Counted from the first letter of the stretch, positions 45,288 to 55,099 are shown. The stretch: 64,000 nt of DNA from Candidatus Syntrophocurvum alkaliphilum (GCF_009734445.1 NZ_CP046457.1:1358001-1422000), one strand, 5' to 3'. Translations and numbers: made by a program. Notes: generated by a model not told the origin, from the letters alone.

Positions 45288-45941
45288 TTAAGCATTATGT
45301 AATATTAGATGCTTTGCAGAACTAGTTCCTAAGCGAGAAACACCCGCATTGATTAAATCTAATGCAAAATTAAAATCTTTAATACCACCTGATGCTTTTA
45401 TCTTTAATTTATTAGATTTATGATTGTTTATAATCTTAATATCTTGCATATTTACTCCTCTTGAAGCAAAACCAGTTGATGTCTTTATATAATCTGCTTC
45501 CAAATAACTAATTAGCTCAGTTAGTTTTATAAGTTCTTTTTGTGTTAATAATGCTGTTTCTACAATAACCTTTAAAATAAAATTATAGTTTAGTTTTAGC
45601 TTAAGCATTTCTTCTATTTCGTTACTAACCACTTTTATATTATTATCTTTTACTGCCCCAATATTTATTACTAAGTCTAGTTCTTTAGCCCCCTGTTCTA
45701 ATGCTGTATTTGCGCTATATAATTTAACCTCTACACCATCAGCACCAAGAGGAAATCCTATTACAGTACAGGGTTTTACCGAGCTACTAGATAAAAATTC
45801 TGCTACTTTTTTTACTCTATAGGGTTGAACACAAACGGCAGCCATATTATAATTGACTGCCTCTTCACAAAGATTGCTTATATCTAATTCAGTAGCTTCC
45901 GGTTTAAGATTAGTGCTGTCTATAAATGGCGCTATCTCCAC
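45288..45941 (-). CDS. deoC: Deoxyribose-phosphate aldolase
   Basis: DeoC splits deoxyribose-5-phosphate to acetaldehyde and glyceraldehyde-3-phosphate. The 217-residue TIM barrel has FIDSTNLKPEATELDISNLC, the Schiff-base lysine in YIKTSTGF, and the second lysine in KIKASGGIKDF. It lies 19 nt after era. Together with cdd two genes further upstream it would salvage deoxynucleosides. Confidence 0.96.
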   Translation of the reverse strand: MEIAPFIDSTNLKPEATELDISNLCEEAVNYNMAAVCVQPYRVKKVAEFLSSSSVKPCTVIGFPLGADGVEVKLYSANTALEQGAKELDLVINIGAVKDNNIKVVSNEIEEMLKLKLNYNFILKVIVETALLTQKELIKLTELISYLEADYIKTSTGFASRGVNMQDIKIINNHKSNKLKIKASGGIKDFNFALDLINAGVSRLGTSSAKHLILHNA

Positions 45942-45960
45942 ATTTAAACACTCCTTAAAA

Positions 45961-46842
45961 TTATAGCTTAAAACCTAATTGACTAAGGTTTGATTCATTA
46001 TCTCTCCAGTTTTTCTTTATTTTCACCCATAAGTCTAAATAAACTGAAGTGTCTAGTAAGTTTTCAATATCTTGTCTAGAATCTTGACCTATTTGTTTTA
46101 GCATTTTACCATTTTTGCCAATTATTATACCTTTTTGTGAGTCTCGTTCTGCATATATTACTGCTCTTACATATACTTTTCCATTTTCTTGAGTTTTAAA
46201 CTCCTCAATATCTACAGCTATTGAGTGTGGCACCTCATCACGTGTTAAAAGTAAAGCCTTTTCTCTTATCATCTCCGAAACTAGAAATGACATAGGTTGA
46301 TCAGTAAGATCTTCCTCAGGATAATACAATGGACCTTCTGGTAAATAAGCAAAAGTTTTATCAAGTAATTCTGGTATATTTGTTCCTAAAACTGCTGACA
46401 AAGGAATTACTTCAGCAAATGACATATGACTTTTGAATTCATTAATATAATCATTAATTTGATCTTTACTTACTAAATCTATTTTATTTACAAGCAAGAA
46501 AATAGGCACTTTACTTCCGCTTAGCGATTCAATTATATGCTGTTCACCAGAACCAAAAGGACGAGTAACATCTGTCATATAATAAATAAGATCCACTTCC
46601 TCTAAGCTTCTAGTAGAAACTTTAACCATATATTCACCCAACCTATGACGAGGCTTATGTATCCCTGGAGTATCAACAAATATTATTTGGCCATCCTTAC
46701 AAGTATGGATGCCTTGTATTCTAGTTCTTGTAGTCTGAGGCTTTTCCGTTACTATAGCTATTTTTTCTCCAATAATATTATTCATTAAAGTGGATTTTCC
46801 TACATTAGGTCTTCCAACAATACTTACAAATCCAGATCTCAC
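45961..46842 (-). CDS. era: GTPase Era
   Basis: Era checks 30S assembly. The 293 residues show the G1 GRPNVGKSTLMN, switch TRTRIQGI, G3 VDTPGIHKP, G4 NKIDL and a C-terminal KH domain with IIGKNGKMLKQIG. It follows cdd by 14 nt in the conserved block. Confidence 0.97.
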   Translation of the reverse strand: MRSGFVSIVGRPNVGKSTLMNNIIGEKIAIVTEKPQTTRTRIQGIHTCKDGQIIFVDTPGIHKPRHRLGEYMVKVSTRSLEEVDLIYYMTDVTRPFGSGEQHIIESLSGSKVPIFLLVNKIDLVSKDQINDYINEFKSHMSFAEVIPLSAVLGTNIPELLDKTFAYLPEGPLYYPEEDLTDQPMSFLVSEMIREKALLLTRDEVPHSIAVDIEEFKTQENGKVYVRAVIYAERDSQKGIIIGKNGKMLKQIGQDSRQDIENLLDTSVYLDLWVKIKKNWRDNESNLSQLGFKL

Positions 46843-46856
46843 TTACATAACCCCTC

Positions 46857-47246
46857 CTATTTTTGTAAGGAAAAAGCTTGTGGCAACATATCCTTAAGAG
46901 CATATTCTACTATATTATTTGAATCATCTACAACAATAATATTAATATCCTTTGCAAATTCAGCTATTACCTGAAGACATGCTCCACATGGAAAAGTATA
47001 ACCTTCACCACTACCTGCTATTCCAATCGCCATAAATTCTGTTTCACCTTCTGTAACTGCTTTAAAAATTGCTATTCTTTCTGCACAAACAGTTAAACCA
47101 TAAGAGCTATTTTCAACATTAGCACCTGTATATATTTCACCTTTGCTTGTTAATAGAGCAGCTCCAACTTTAAACCCAGAGTAGGGTGCATATGCATTGA
47201 GTCTTTGGGTTAATGCTTCTTTTATCAAACGCTGTTTATGGTCCAT
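46857..47246 (-). CDS. cdd: Cytidine deaminase
   Basis: The 129-residue tetrameric enzyme has SGFKVGAALLTSKGEIYTGANVE minus its edges, the zinc site CAERIAIFKAV, and PCGACLQVIAEF. It converts (deoxy)cytidine to (deoxy)uridine. Placement between dgkA and era matches Bacillus. Confidence 0.97.
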   Translation of the reverse strand: MDHKQRLIKEALTQRLNAYAPYSGFKVGAALLTSKGEIYTGANVENSSYGLTVCAERIAIFKAVTEGETEFMAIGIAGSGEGYTFPCGACLQVIAEFAKDINIIVVDDSNNIVEYALKDMLPQAFSLQK

Positions 47247-47266
47247 TTTGAACCTCCATTAACTAA

Positions 47267-47623
47267 CTACTTTAATATATAAGGTATAAAAATAATAAAA
47301 CCTATAATCACAGCATTTATAGCTGCTAGTAATACTGCACCTGCAGCAATGTTTTTAACTAAACCCGCAAGTGGGTGATATTTATTAGTTATTAAATCAA
47401 CCGTTTTTTCTAATGAAGTATTTATAGTTTCAGCAATTAAAACAATAAATATAGTAAGTATTAGTATACCCCATTCTATCTTTGAAACACCTAAAAATAA
47501 AGCAAAAAAAACGACCACTATTGCTACTAATAAGTGTATTTTCATATTTCGCTGACTAACTATTGTATATAACAAACCAGAAAATGCATCAGAAAACCTC
47601 TGTTTTAAACTCCGTTTCCCCAT
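47267..47623 (-). CDS. dgkA: Diacylglycerol/undecaprenol kinase
   Basis: The 118-residue membrane kinase has three hydrophobic segments and the catalytic stretch AETINTSLEKTVDLITNKYH. In Firmicutes DgkA-type proteins phosphorylate undecaprenol. It is 6 nt after ybeY. Confidence 0.94.
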   Translation of the reverse strand: MGKRSLKQRFSDAFSGLLYTIVSQRNMKIHLLVAIVVVFFALFLGVSKIEWGILILTIFIVLIAETINTSLEKTVDLITNKYHPLAGLVKNIAAGAVLLAAINAVIIGFIIFIPYILK

Positions 47624-47629
47624 TAAATT

Positions 47630-48091
47630 TTACCTTTCTAGTTTTATCGACTTTAGTATTTTTTCCTCAAGTTCGCGCATTACTAATCTTTCTTCATCTA
47701 ACTCATGGTCATAACCTAGAAGGTGGAGCATGCCGTGTACAACTAAATAAGCTAACTCTCTTTCAAAACTGTGTTGATATTCTTCACTTTGTATTATGGT
47801 CATTTCAAGGGAGATAACAATATCCCCTAAAACATTAAGATCTTCCGTAAAATCAAAATCTGGTTCGTCTTCGGTTAATTCATTCATAGCAAAGGATAAT
47901 ACATCAGTTGGTTGATTTATTTTACGATAAATAAAATTCAGTTCTTGAATATAGCTATTATCCACTAATAAAATACTAACCTCTGAATTTGGTGAAAGCT
48001 TAATCTTATTTGCTGTTGTCTTTATTACTTTTTTAATAATCTGTTGTATCTGTTTAGTATAGTTCACCTTACTTTGCTGATTAATTATCAT
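47630..48091 (-). CDS. ybeY: Endoribonuclease/rRNA maturation factor YbeY
   Basis: The 153-residue protein has the zinc-binding signature HGMLHLLGYDHELDE and TDVLSFAM. It processes the 16S rRNA 3' end. I start at the ATG of MIINQQSKVNY, overlapping pgpH by 11 nt with GGAG just upstream; a longer frame within pgpH is unlikely. Confidence 0.93.
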   Translation of the reverse strand: MIINQQSKVNYTKQIQQIIKKVIKTTANKIKLSPNSEVSILLVDNSYIQELNFIYRKINQPTDVLSFAMNELTEDEPDFDFTEDLNVLGDIVISLEMTIIQSEEYQHSFERELAYLVVHGMLHLLGYDHELDEERLVMRELEEKILKSIKLER

Positions 48092-50267
48092 TATCTCCAT
48101 CATGCTCTCTCCTTTTTTCAAACTCACGAACGATTGTATCGGGATATTCTATGCGTTTATGATATACCCCGTCTAGGATTTTGCAGAAGGAATTAGAAAT
48201 TATATCTAAATCTTTAAATGTTAAATCACATTCATCTAACTGACCATCATTAAGTTTTTCTTTAATTATTTTTGTAACCATTTCTTTTATATTTTCCGGA
48301 GTAGGAGCATTTAATGACCTTACTGCTGCTTCAGCTGCATCAGCAAGCATTACTAACGCTATTTCTTTTGTTTGAGGTTTAGGTCCTTCATATCTAAAAC
48401 TATCTTCACTAATATTACCTTCACGGTCTTCTTCTAAGGCACGACTATAAAAGTATTTAGCTAGACCAGTACCTTGATGCTGCTCTATAAAATCTATTAT
48501 TATTTGTGGCAAACGTGCTTCTTTTGCTAACTCTACACCCTCTTTAACATGTGATGTAATTATTAGTGCACTTAAAGCAGGCGCAATTTTTTCATGAGGA
48601 TTTTCAAACCCCCGTTGATTTTCCACAAAATACTCTGGTCTTTTTATTTTTCCTATATCATGGTAATAAGCACCAACTCTAACTAGTAAGGGATTAGCAG
48701 CAATATCTTCTGCTGATGCCTCTGCAAGGTTGCCAACCAAAAGACTGTGATGGTAAGTTCCTGGTGCCTCTAATAGTAATCTTTTTAACAAAGGATGATT
48801 AGGATTTGATAACTCTAATAACTTTATCATACTTGTAATGGAAAATGCACTCTCTAAATAAGGCAGTGCCCCTATCATAAGTACAGCTGAAAGTATACCA
48901 CTAACACCACCAAGAAGTATACCTATTAATAACATATCCAAATTTACATTACCTGCTATTAGTGATAATCCTGTTATAGTGATTATGTTAGCTAAAGCAA
49001 TATAAACCCCTGATCTGGCTAGATCTGAGGTTTGACTAAGTTTGGAAACTCTATACACACCTACAGTTCCACCCACAAAGGCAGTTATAGCAAAAAATAC
49101 TTGATTTCCTGTTGTTATTAATCCTACATAAAGTGCCAATAACATGGTCATAAAATACGCAAGTCGATTATCTATTAATATTGCTATAGTCATAGAACCT
49201 GCAGCAACTGGTGCTAAGTATCCTATTAAGGCATTTATTTCTGGCCTGTCACTTATTTCAATAGCTGTTAAAATTCTAGTAAATAAAAGAACTATGATAA
49301 AAATAAGTCCAATTAGAAGCATTTGTTTATCATTTTTCAGTATTTTTTCATAGTATCTTTTCATATATTCCACTAATAACCATATAGTTAATAAAACAAA
49401 AAGAGCTGCTCCAATAAGTGCTATTGGATAGCTTTTAGTTCTCTGGATTCCCAACTGTTCCAAAGTCGATATTTGCTCTTGTGTTACTCTATCTCCCTCA
49501 CGAACAATAATTTCTCCAGATTTTATAGTTTTTTGAACAGGCTGAACAGCTTCTTTAGCCTCCTGTATGGCTCGCTCAGTGGCTTCCTGGTTAAATATCA
49601 TGTTAGGCCTTATTACATTTATACTAGCAATTTTTATAACTTCTCTAGCTTCTTCTGCATAAGGAAGATTCTCAATCTGATTTAAAGCTTCATTCAAAAC
49701 GTTGGTTAAAGCCTCTTCAGTAATAGGCTTGTCCATATAATTGGTTACAACTTCTAAAGAAACCTCACGCATTCTTTCTAAGTCTTCTTCAGAGGTAGTA
49801 ATCAAATAATTTGCCAACTGCGAAGTATCTAGACTTAAATTAAGGTTAGTCGGTTTAGTAACAATCAATAACGTTTCTACGTCTTTTTTAATTTCTTCGT
49901 CAATGCCCTCTTCATTCATTATAATATCAGATACTTTGCTAAAAAAATAATTTACATCTGACCTAGCATTACTTAAAGCATATTTATCTTCCTGATAGAC
50001 CTTTTGTACATTGTCAATAGCTTGCTGTCTTAGTTCTTCAGTTTTCTCCTCATCTACTATAACTGCAGTTACATTAGAAGTAATATTTCGCTTTGCAACT
50101 TCATCAACACTAAGCGTAACCTGCTTAGGAATAAAATTACTAAATAATATACCTACAATAATAATAGAAAATAATGATATGCTAATTATTTTTTTTGTAT
50201 TTGATTCTTTCCAATAGGAATATATTCTTTCCCAGTAAAAGTATTTTAACAGATTAGTTAATTTCAT
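48081..50267 (-). CDS. pgpH: PgpH-like HD hydrolase (probable c-di-AMP phosphodiesterase)
   Basis: The 728-residue membrane protein has an N-terminal helix, an extracellular 7TMR-HDED region (about 40-260), seven or so transmembrane segments (about 270-480), and a C-terminal HD domain (GTYHHSLLVGNLAEASAEDI, VGAYYHDIGKIKRPEYF). PgpH hydrolyses the osmotic second messenger c-di-AMP. The position between phoH and ybeY is conserved. Confidence 0.94.
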   Translation of the reverse strand: MKLTNLLKYFYWERIYSYWKESNTKKIISISLFSIIIVGILFSNFIPKQVTLSVDEVAKRNITSNVTAVIVDEEKTEELRQQAIDNVQKVYQEDKYALSNARSDVNYFFSKVSDIIMNEEGIDEEIKKDVETLLIVTKPTNLNLSLDTSQLANYLITTSEEDLERMREVSLEVVTNYMDKPITEEALTNVLNEALNQIENLPYAEEAREVIKIASINVIRPNMIFNQEATERAIQEAKEAVQPVQKTIKSGEIIVREGDRVTQEQISTLEQLGIQRTKSYPIALIGAALFVLLTIWLLVEYMKRYYEKILKNDKQMLLIGLIFIIVLLFTRILTAIEISDRPEINALIGYLAPVAAGSMTIAILIDNRLAYFMTMLLALYVGLITTGNQVFFAITAFVGGTVGVYRVSKLSQTSDLARSGVYIALANIITITGLSLIAGNVNLDMLLIGILLGGVSGILSAVLMIGALPYLESAFSITSMIKLLELSNPNHPLLKRLLLEAPGTYHHSLLVGNLAEASAEDIAANPLLVRVGAYYHDIGKIKRPEYFVENQRGFENPHEKIAPALSALIITSHVKEGVELAKEARLPQIIIDFIEQHQGTGLAKYFYSRALEEDREGNISEDSFRYEGPKPQTKEIALVMLADAAEAAVRSLNAPTPENIKEMVTKIIKEKLNDGQLDECDLTFKDLDIISNSFCKILDGVYHKRIEYPDTIVREFEKRREHDGDNDN

Positions 50268-50322
50268 TTTTTCTCTCCTCTAGAACAATTGCATCAAATA
50301 ACACTTTTACTCTGCAAATTTA

Positions 50323-51282
50323 TTATTCATCTTCATATATCTCATATGCATCAATTATTTCTTGTACAAGCGGATGTCTTACAACATCTTTTTTACTTAA
50401 ATATTCAAAAGCTACCCCTTTAACACTGGATAATATTTTTTGTACTTCTATTAAACCAGAATAATCGTCTTTAGGTAAATCTACTTGCGTAACATCACCA
50501 GTTATGATTGCTTTTGAACCAAACCCTAATCTGGTTAAAAACATTTTCATTTGTTGTGGGGTTGTATTTTGAGCTTCATCTAATATTATAAAAGCATCAT
50601 TTAGAGTACGCCCCCGCATATATGCTAACGGCGCAATTTCTATAATATTTTTTTCTAAGTAACGTTGAGTTACATCTACACCTAATATATCAAACAAACC
50701 ATCATATAAAGGTCTAAGATAAGGATTTACTTTTTCAATAAAATCTCCTGGAAGAAATCCTAATTTTTCCCCTGCTTCAACAGCTGGTCGAACTAAAATT
50801 ATTCTTTCCACATCTTTATTGCGTAAGGCACGAACTGCCATAACTACTGCTAAATAAGTTTTACCAGTTCCGGCTGGTCCAACGCCAAAAACTATATCAT
50901 TATGCAAAATAGCTTGAATATATTTCTTTTGCCCTATTGTTTTAGCTTTAATAGTTTTTCCACGTGCTGTAGTTAATATTGTCCCTGACACTATATCTTG
51001 TCGTCTTGGTTTGTTCCCTTCTTTATATATATTACTTATATAATTGATATCATTAATATTTAATTCACCTTTATCTTGAACAATATCAAGCAAGCTGTGT
51101 ATCAAATTATAAGCTTTATCTACACTTTCTTTTTGTCCTTTAATGTGAATATCAGACCCTCTTGCTGATACATCAGCATCACATAGTTGTTTTAGGTGTT
51201 TAAAGTTTTCATCTCCAGTACCAAAAAAAATTGCCGCTTTTTGGTTATCATTTATTAGTATTTTCGTTTCTTTTTCGACCAA
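50323..51282 (-). CDS. phoH: PhoH-like ATPase
   Basis: The 319-residue protein has a KH-like N-terminus and the PhoH ATPase core: GPAGTGKTYLAVVMAVRAL, then AFIILDEAQNTTPQQMKMFL and TRLGFGSKAIITGDVTQ. I use the TTG start (VEKETKILI) eight bases after AGGAGG; the earlier ATG overlaps that site. It stands between yqfD and pgpH. Confidence 0.95.
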   Translation of the reverse strand: MVEKETKILINDNQKAAIFFGTGDENFKHLKQLCDADVSARGSDIHIKGQKESVDKAYNLIHSLLDIVQDKGELNINDINYISNIYKEGNKPRRQDIVSGTILTTARGKTIKAKTIGQKKYIQAILHNDIVFGVGPAGTGKTYLAVVMAVRALRNKDVERIILVRPAVEAGEKLGFLPGDFIEKVNPYLRPLYDGLFDILGVDVTQRYLEKNIIEIAPLAYMRGRTLNDAFIILDEAQNTTPQQMKMFLTRLGFGSKAIITGDVTQVDLPKDDYSGLIEVQKILSSVKGVAFEYLSKKDVVRHPLVQEIIDAYEIYEDE

Positions 51283-51338
51283 ATAACATCCTCCTAAAAA
51301 ACTCATTGTTCCTAGATTATTATAACATACACTATTAT

Positions 51339-52577
51339 TTAATTACTATTTTCAGTTTCCTTTATTATCGGCTCAGGTAATGCAATATCTTCAATACTTT
51401 CAACTATTACTTTTACCCTTAAAATTGAATCACTAGGTGCTGACAATATTTCTACTTTTGTATCTTTTATTTTTCCTGAATTTTGCATTTTTTGCTCTAG
51501 CTCTTGCATCGCTTTTTCTTTGGCAATTTTTATTGCTTCTTCTTCACTATATTCTGTTACTTTTTTTATTTTTTCTTTTATTGTTACCTTAAATAAATTA
51601 AATTCACCTAAAGGTGTATTTAAAGTTTGTTTGGTTATTTTTTGTTCTGCTTCAGGAAAACCTACATTACGATCACCTCGAATATTAATGGTTCTCCAAG
51701 GAGTTTCCAAATATATTTTTTTTGCTTCCTTTCCACTTGTAAATTGCTTTTCAGATATCATGCTACATTCTCCATACCCTTCATACCAAACTCTTGCTTT
51801 AACTACACCTCTCGCTCTAACGGTATATGGTAGGGTAGGTTCTACTTCTTCAATGCTTTCATCAGATTCTTCAATAACCTCTTGTTCAGGAGGAAATACT
51901 ATACCTGATATTAAAATATCTCCCCTAGATACAACATCACCTACCTTAACATTTGCTTGACCATCTAATAAAAGTATTTCCTCTATAACACCGTCTTTCG
52001 ATGCCACTATATGACATGGACCTGTAATTTCTTCATTAGGTAAAACCTTTTCTACAACTTTAATATTTGCTTTTACTCCCCTTATATTTAATTGAACATA
52101 ACTTAATTCACTTATATTTCTTAATAATGCCTCTTCAACCTCGGTTTTACTAAAGCTCCATTTTGGTGCACCTTTATGCACTCCTTGTTGTGCAGCTACA
52201 AAAACAATTTTACTTTTATCTACAGTGTTATTACCACTCACCTCAACAAACCAAATAAATGAAGACATTAAATATAGGGCAAATATAAATATTAAAGCAC
52301 CTGTAATAAAACCAACTCTTCGCTTTAAAATATTTTTATAATATGGCAAACCACTTCTATTAGTAATTTCAAGCTCAAAATTATTTTCCTCAGCAATAGT
52401 TTGCAAAGCATCAAAACCACTTGTTCGAACCTTAAAGGTCATTCGTTCTGCACTTTTTTTTATGTCCCATATATAAATACCCCTAGTTAAAGCCATGTTT
52501 ATTATTTTTTCTTGACCCTTACCCCTTAGTGAAACTTCAATAATACCACTCACTTGATCAAATAGCTTATTAGCCAT
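51339..52577 (-). CDS. yqfD: Sporulation protein YqfD
   Basis: The 412-residue protein has an N-terminal HTH-like/MacB-type soluble region, one transmembrane helix (near 90-112, FITGALIFIFALYLMSSFIW), and an extracytoplasmic part with VEVSGNNTVDKSKI and CHIVASKDGVIEEILLLDG. The C-terminal EEAIKIAKEKAMQELEQ is coiled-coil-like. YqfD is a conserved sigma-E-controlled sporulation protein of unclear biochemical role. It follows yqfC by 15 nt. Confidence 0.94.
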   Translation of the reverse strand: MANKLFDQVSGIIEVSLRGKGQEKIINMALTRGIYIWDIKKSAERMTFKVRTSGFDALQTIAEENNFELEITNRSGLPYYKNILKRRVGFITGALIFIFALYLMSSFIWFVEVSGNNTVDKSKIVFVAAQQGVHKGAPKWSFSKTEVEEALLRNISELSYVQLNIRGVKANIKVVEKVLPNEEITGPCHIVASKDGVIEEILLLDGQANVKVGDVVSRGDILISGIVFPPEQEVIEESDESIEEVEPTLPYTVRARGVVKARVWYEGYGECSMISEKQFTSGKEAKKIYLETPWRTINIRGDRNVGFPEAEQKITKQTLNTPLGEFNLFKVTIKEKIKKVTEYSEEEAIKIAKEKAMQELEQKMQNSGKIKDTKVEILSAPSDSILRVKVIVESIEDIALPEPIIKETENSN

Positions 52578-52592
52578 ATTGAAATACCTCCA

Positions 52593-52871
52593 CTAATCAT
52601 AATATTTTATAGCTCTAACTCGGCCTAGTATGCTCATTTCTTCGGGCATCAGAGCTTTAATTTCTAAGTTTTCTCCCTCTATTTCAAGATAACCCCTACT
52701 TAAATTAATTCTTAGCTTATTCACACTGTATTCAATAATACCGCGGTGATTTTCAATATAAAGCTCATCTCTACCTATTACAGTTAATTTAGGAAGATCT
52801 AAAACTAAATCTTTAGGTATTTCTAAAAAATCTGCCATAGCTTTACTAATAATTTCACGTCTTTTCTCCAT
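52593..52871 (-). CDS. yqfC: Sporulation protein YqfC
   Basis: The 92-residue protein matches YqfC: AMADFLEIPKDLVLDLPKLT, VIGRDELYIENHRGIIEYS and a YabP-like beta pattern. It is always paired with yqfD in spore formers. I start at the ATG nine bases after AGGAGG; the longer frame begins without a site. Confidence 0.94.
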   Translation of the reverse strand: MEKRREIISKAMADFLEIPKDLVLDLPKLTVIGRDELYIENHRGIIEYSVNKLRINLSRGYLEIEGENLEIKALMPEEMSILGRVRAIKYYD

Positions 52872-52912
52872 GATTATCCTCCTCATAAACAATTCACTAA
52901 GCCGCTACTGAA

Positions 52913-52941
52913 AATATATGCCTCGCTATAATTCTAAATTC
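52913..52941 (-). promoter_or_regulatory. Possible sigma-E-type promoter of yqfCD
   Basis: On the minus strand GAATTT, a 15-bp spacer and CATATATT resemble the sigma-E pattern (-35 gaATAtt, -10 CATAcaaT). No sigma-A box fits as well in this gap. It is weak evidence alone. Confidence 0.35.
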
Positions 52942-53100
52942 TGATTTAGCGCAAAAAAGCAAATTTTGATAAAAATAAATTCAGGAAAATAAGTACCATC
53001 TTATTGTGGAATTTGTTTCTAGTAATAAAAGTTATTAAAAGTGAACAATTTTTAATCATAATTAATAGTATGTAAAAAGACTATTTTAGAGGATGATATT

Positions 53101-53949
53101 ATGATTTATGCAAGCCGTTTCTTACGTTTATCACAAGGCTTAATGAGAGGCCCTGATGTTTTACACTTACAAGAAGGATTAAGGATATTAGGATATTATA
53201 ACGGATCCCTAGATAGTATTTTTGGACCCAAAACACATACTGCTGTATTAGATTTTCAAAAAGCCATGAATTTAAATGCAAATGGTATTGTTGGCCCTGA
53301 GACTTGGCATAAATTGAACACTAATACTAGCTTTAATGCGCTAAATATTACACAACAAAGTGAAAGCAAACCACATATAAGTATTGATGTAGTAAAAAAA
53401 AGATTATCTTATAATCACGAAGAAACAAGTAAATCTTATCCCGTAGCTGTAGGCAAACCATCCACACCTTCTCCTCTAGGCAATTGGCTGATTATTGAGA
53501 AAATAGTTGATCCAGGCGGCCCCTTTGGTGCAAGATGGATGAGGTTAAGTGTGCCTTGGGGCGGCTATGGTATTCATGGTACTAACAATCCTAATTCTAT
53601 AGGAACTGCTGCTAGTCATGGTTGTATTCGTATGTACAATGAAGATGTAATAGAATTATATGATATGACACCTATAGGTACTACAGTAAATATTTTTGGA
53701 AATGCTTATACTAGTAGAACATTAAGTCGTGGGGACAGAGGAACAGATGTAAAAGAAGTTCAAAAAATGCTTAATAAACTTGGTTATTATAAATACAAAA
53801 TTGATGGTATTTTTGGTCGCTTTACACAAGAAGCTGTGATTCGTTTTCAACGAAACAAAAAACTAAAACAAGACGGAATAGTAGGCCCTATTACCTTGGA
53901 AGCATTACAAAAATACTATGACCAAGCCACTAATGACACCTCACCATAA
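53101..53949 (+). CDS. L,D-transpeptidase with two flanking peptidoglycan-binding domains
   Basis: The 282-residue protein has a PG_binding_1 domain (about 12-72; VLHLQEGLRILGYYNGSLD), a YkuD catalytic domain (about 93-200; YGIHGTNNP, then SHGCIRMYNEDV with the active cysteine) and a second PG_binding_1 domain (about 208-270; VKEVQKMLNKLGYYKYKIDG). It would form 3-3 peptidoglycan cross-links. There is no signal peptide, so export by another route or, if sporulation-linked, action inside the forespore coat is conceivable. ATG start with GAGG upstream. It is divergent from yqfC. Confidence 0.93.
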   Translation: MIYASRFLRLSQGLMRGPDVLHLQEGLRILGYYNGSLDSIFGPKTHTAVLDFQKAMNLNANGIVGPETWHKLNTNTSFNALNITQQSESKPHISIDVVKKRLSYNHEETSKSYPVAVGKPSTPSPLGNWLIIEKIVDPGGPFGARWMRLSVPWGGYGIHGTNNPNSIGTAASHGCIRMYNEDVIELYDMTPIGTTVNIFGNAYTSRTLSRGDRGTDVKEVQKMLNKLGYYKYKIDGIFGRFTQEAVIRFQRNKKLKQDGIVGPITLEALQKYYDQATNDTSP

Positions 53950-54062
53950 TTAGGAAATTTATTATAAAGGGTACCATACTAATAAAAATTGATTACACTG
54001 CTAAAAGCTAAAAGAATCATAATTTTGTAGTCAAATCAAGATTTGTCTTAAATAAAATAAAA

Positions 54063-54107
54063 GAGGATAGGCCCTTCATCTTTGTTATAGACCTATCCTC
54101 GTTTTTT
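54063..54107. terminator. Bidirectional terminator
   Basis: GAGGATAGG pairs with CCTATCCTC, with T-rich tails on both strands. It ends the transpeptidase gene and, on the minus strand, the small membrane protein gene. Confidence 0.85.
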
Positions 54108-54133
54108 ACTTAGATAATTTAGTATATGTTTAT

Positions 54134-54250
54134 TTAAACAAATGCTACAGCTATTATACTTAAAAGAAAAGCAATTATTATTATAAGGGAGATTACGGTT
54201 ATTACTTTTCTTTGTTTTTTGTTTTGTGCGCCTCTATTCATAAACGTCAT
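54134..54250 (-). CDS. Small single-pass membrane protein (38 residues)
   Basis: The frame encodes a basic N-terminus (MTFMNRGAQNKKQRK) and one hydrophobic helix (VITVISLIIIIAFLLSIIAV). The ATG has GGGG ten bases upstream, and terminators flank the gene on both sides. Basic-helix miniproteins of this size are common in Firmicutes, but I do not recognise this one. The ribosome-binding site, composition and boundaries support a real gene. Confidence 0.65.
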   Translation of the reverse strand: MTFMNRGAQNKKQRKVITVISLIIIIAFLLSIIAVAFV

Positions 54251-54278
54251 TTTGTAAACACCCCTAACAACTAAAACT

Positions 54279-54310
54279 AATAGCCTGATAAGAAATCCTA
54301 TCAGACTATT
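54279..54310 (-). terminator. Terminator of rpsU
   Basis: AATAGTCTGATA pairs with TATCAGGCTATT (one mismatch), followed by AGTTTTAG on the minus strand, between rpsU and the small membrane protein. Confidence 0.65.
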
Positions 54311-54380
54311 ATGGTATATATTAAAAATTTTTTACATTTTTAATATCGCTTTGGTGGGGAGGCAAATCTCTCTCCTAAAA

Positions 54381-54557
54381 CTAAAACTTTTTCTTCTTAC
54401 GGGCAGCTTCTGACTTTTTTTTCCTTTTTATACTTGGTTTTTCATAATGATCTTTTTTTCTAATATCCTGCATAACTCCTTGCTTTTGGCAAGAACGTTT
54501 AAATCTTTTTAACGCAGCATCTAGGGATTCGTTTTTACCCACTTTTATTTCGCTCAT
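54381..54557 (-). CDS. rpsU: 30S ribosomal protein bS21
   Basis: The frame encodes 58 residues beginning [20 protein letters not shown], with [20 protein letters not shown] and a Lys/Arg-rich tail, the bS21 pattern. The ATG follows a GGGAGGGAAACA site. It is downstream of the HIT protein gene, as in Bacillus (yqeY region). Confidence 0.96.
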   Translation of the reverse strand: MSEIKVGKNESLDAALKRFKRSCQKQGVMQDIRKKDHYEKPSIKRKKKSEAARKKKKF

Positions 54558-54631
54558 TGTTTCCCTCCCCTCGTTGAATAAGGCTATATAAATGCTATTT
54601 TATTTTACTACCTTATTAGTTTATAGTCAAG

Positions 54632-54982
54632 TTAACCAGGAGGCCAACCAAATTCTCTTCCACCCAATAAATGATAATGTATATGATAGACTGTCTGTCC
54701 GCCTAATTTACCACAATTATTAACTACACGATAGCCATTCTCAGATAATTTAAGATCTTTAGCTATTTGGGAAGCAATTATTTGTATATTTCCCACTATC
54801 ACACTATCTTGTTCGGTGACTTTGTCTAATGATTCTATATGTTTCTTAGGAATCAATAGAATATGTACAGGTGCTACTGGATTTATATCTTCTATAGCTA
54901 TTACTTGCTCATCTTCATATACAATTTTAGCATCCAGCTCATGCGAAATAATTTTACAAAATAAACAGTTGCTCTCTGACAT
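54632..54982 (-). CDS. hit: HIT family protein (HinT-like)
   Basis: The 116-residue histidine-triad hydrolase has CLFCKIISHELDAKIVYED, VHILLIPKKHIESLD and the active-site YHIHYHLLGGREFGWPPG. It hydrolyses nucleoside phosphoramidates. It lies after mtaB on the same strand. Confidence 0.95.
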   Translation of the reverse strand: MSESNCLFCKIISHELDAKIVYEDEQVIAIEDINPVAPVHILLIPKKHIESLDKVTEQDSVIVGNIQIIASQIAKDLKLSENGYRVVNNCGKLGGQTVYHIHYHLLGGREFGWPPG

Positions 54983-55099
54983 ATCTTCTTAATCACCTCC
55001 TTTATAAACTTACAATCATAATTAATTATATAATTTATTTATGGGGATTATTAATGTTTAATTATACCACTTATATAGGCTATTGCCAAAATGTCATTA

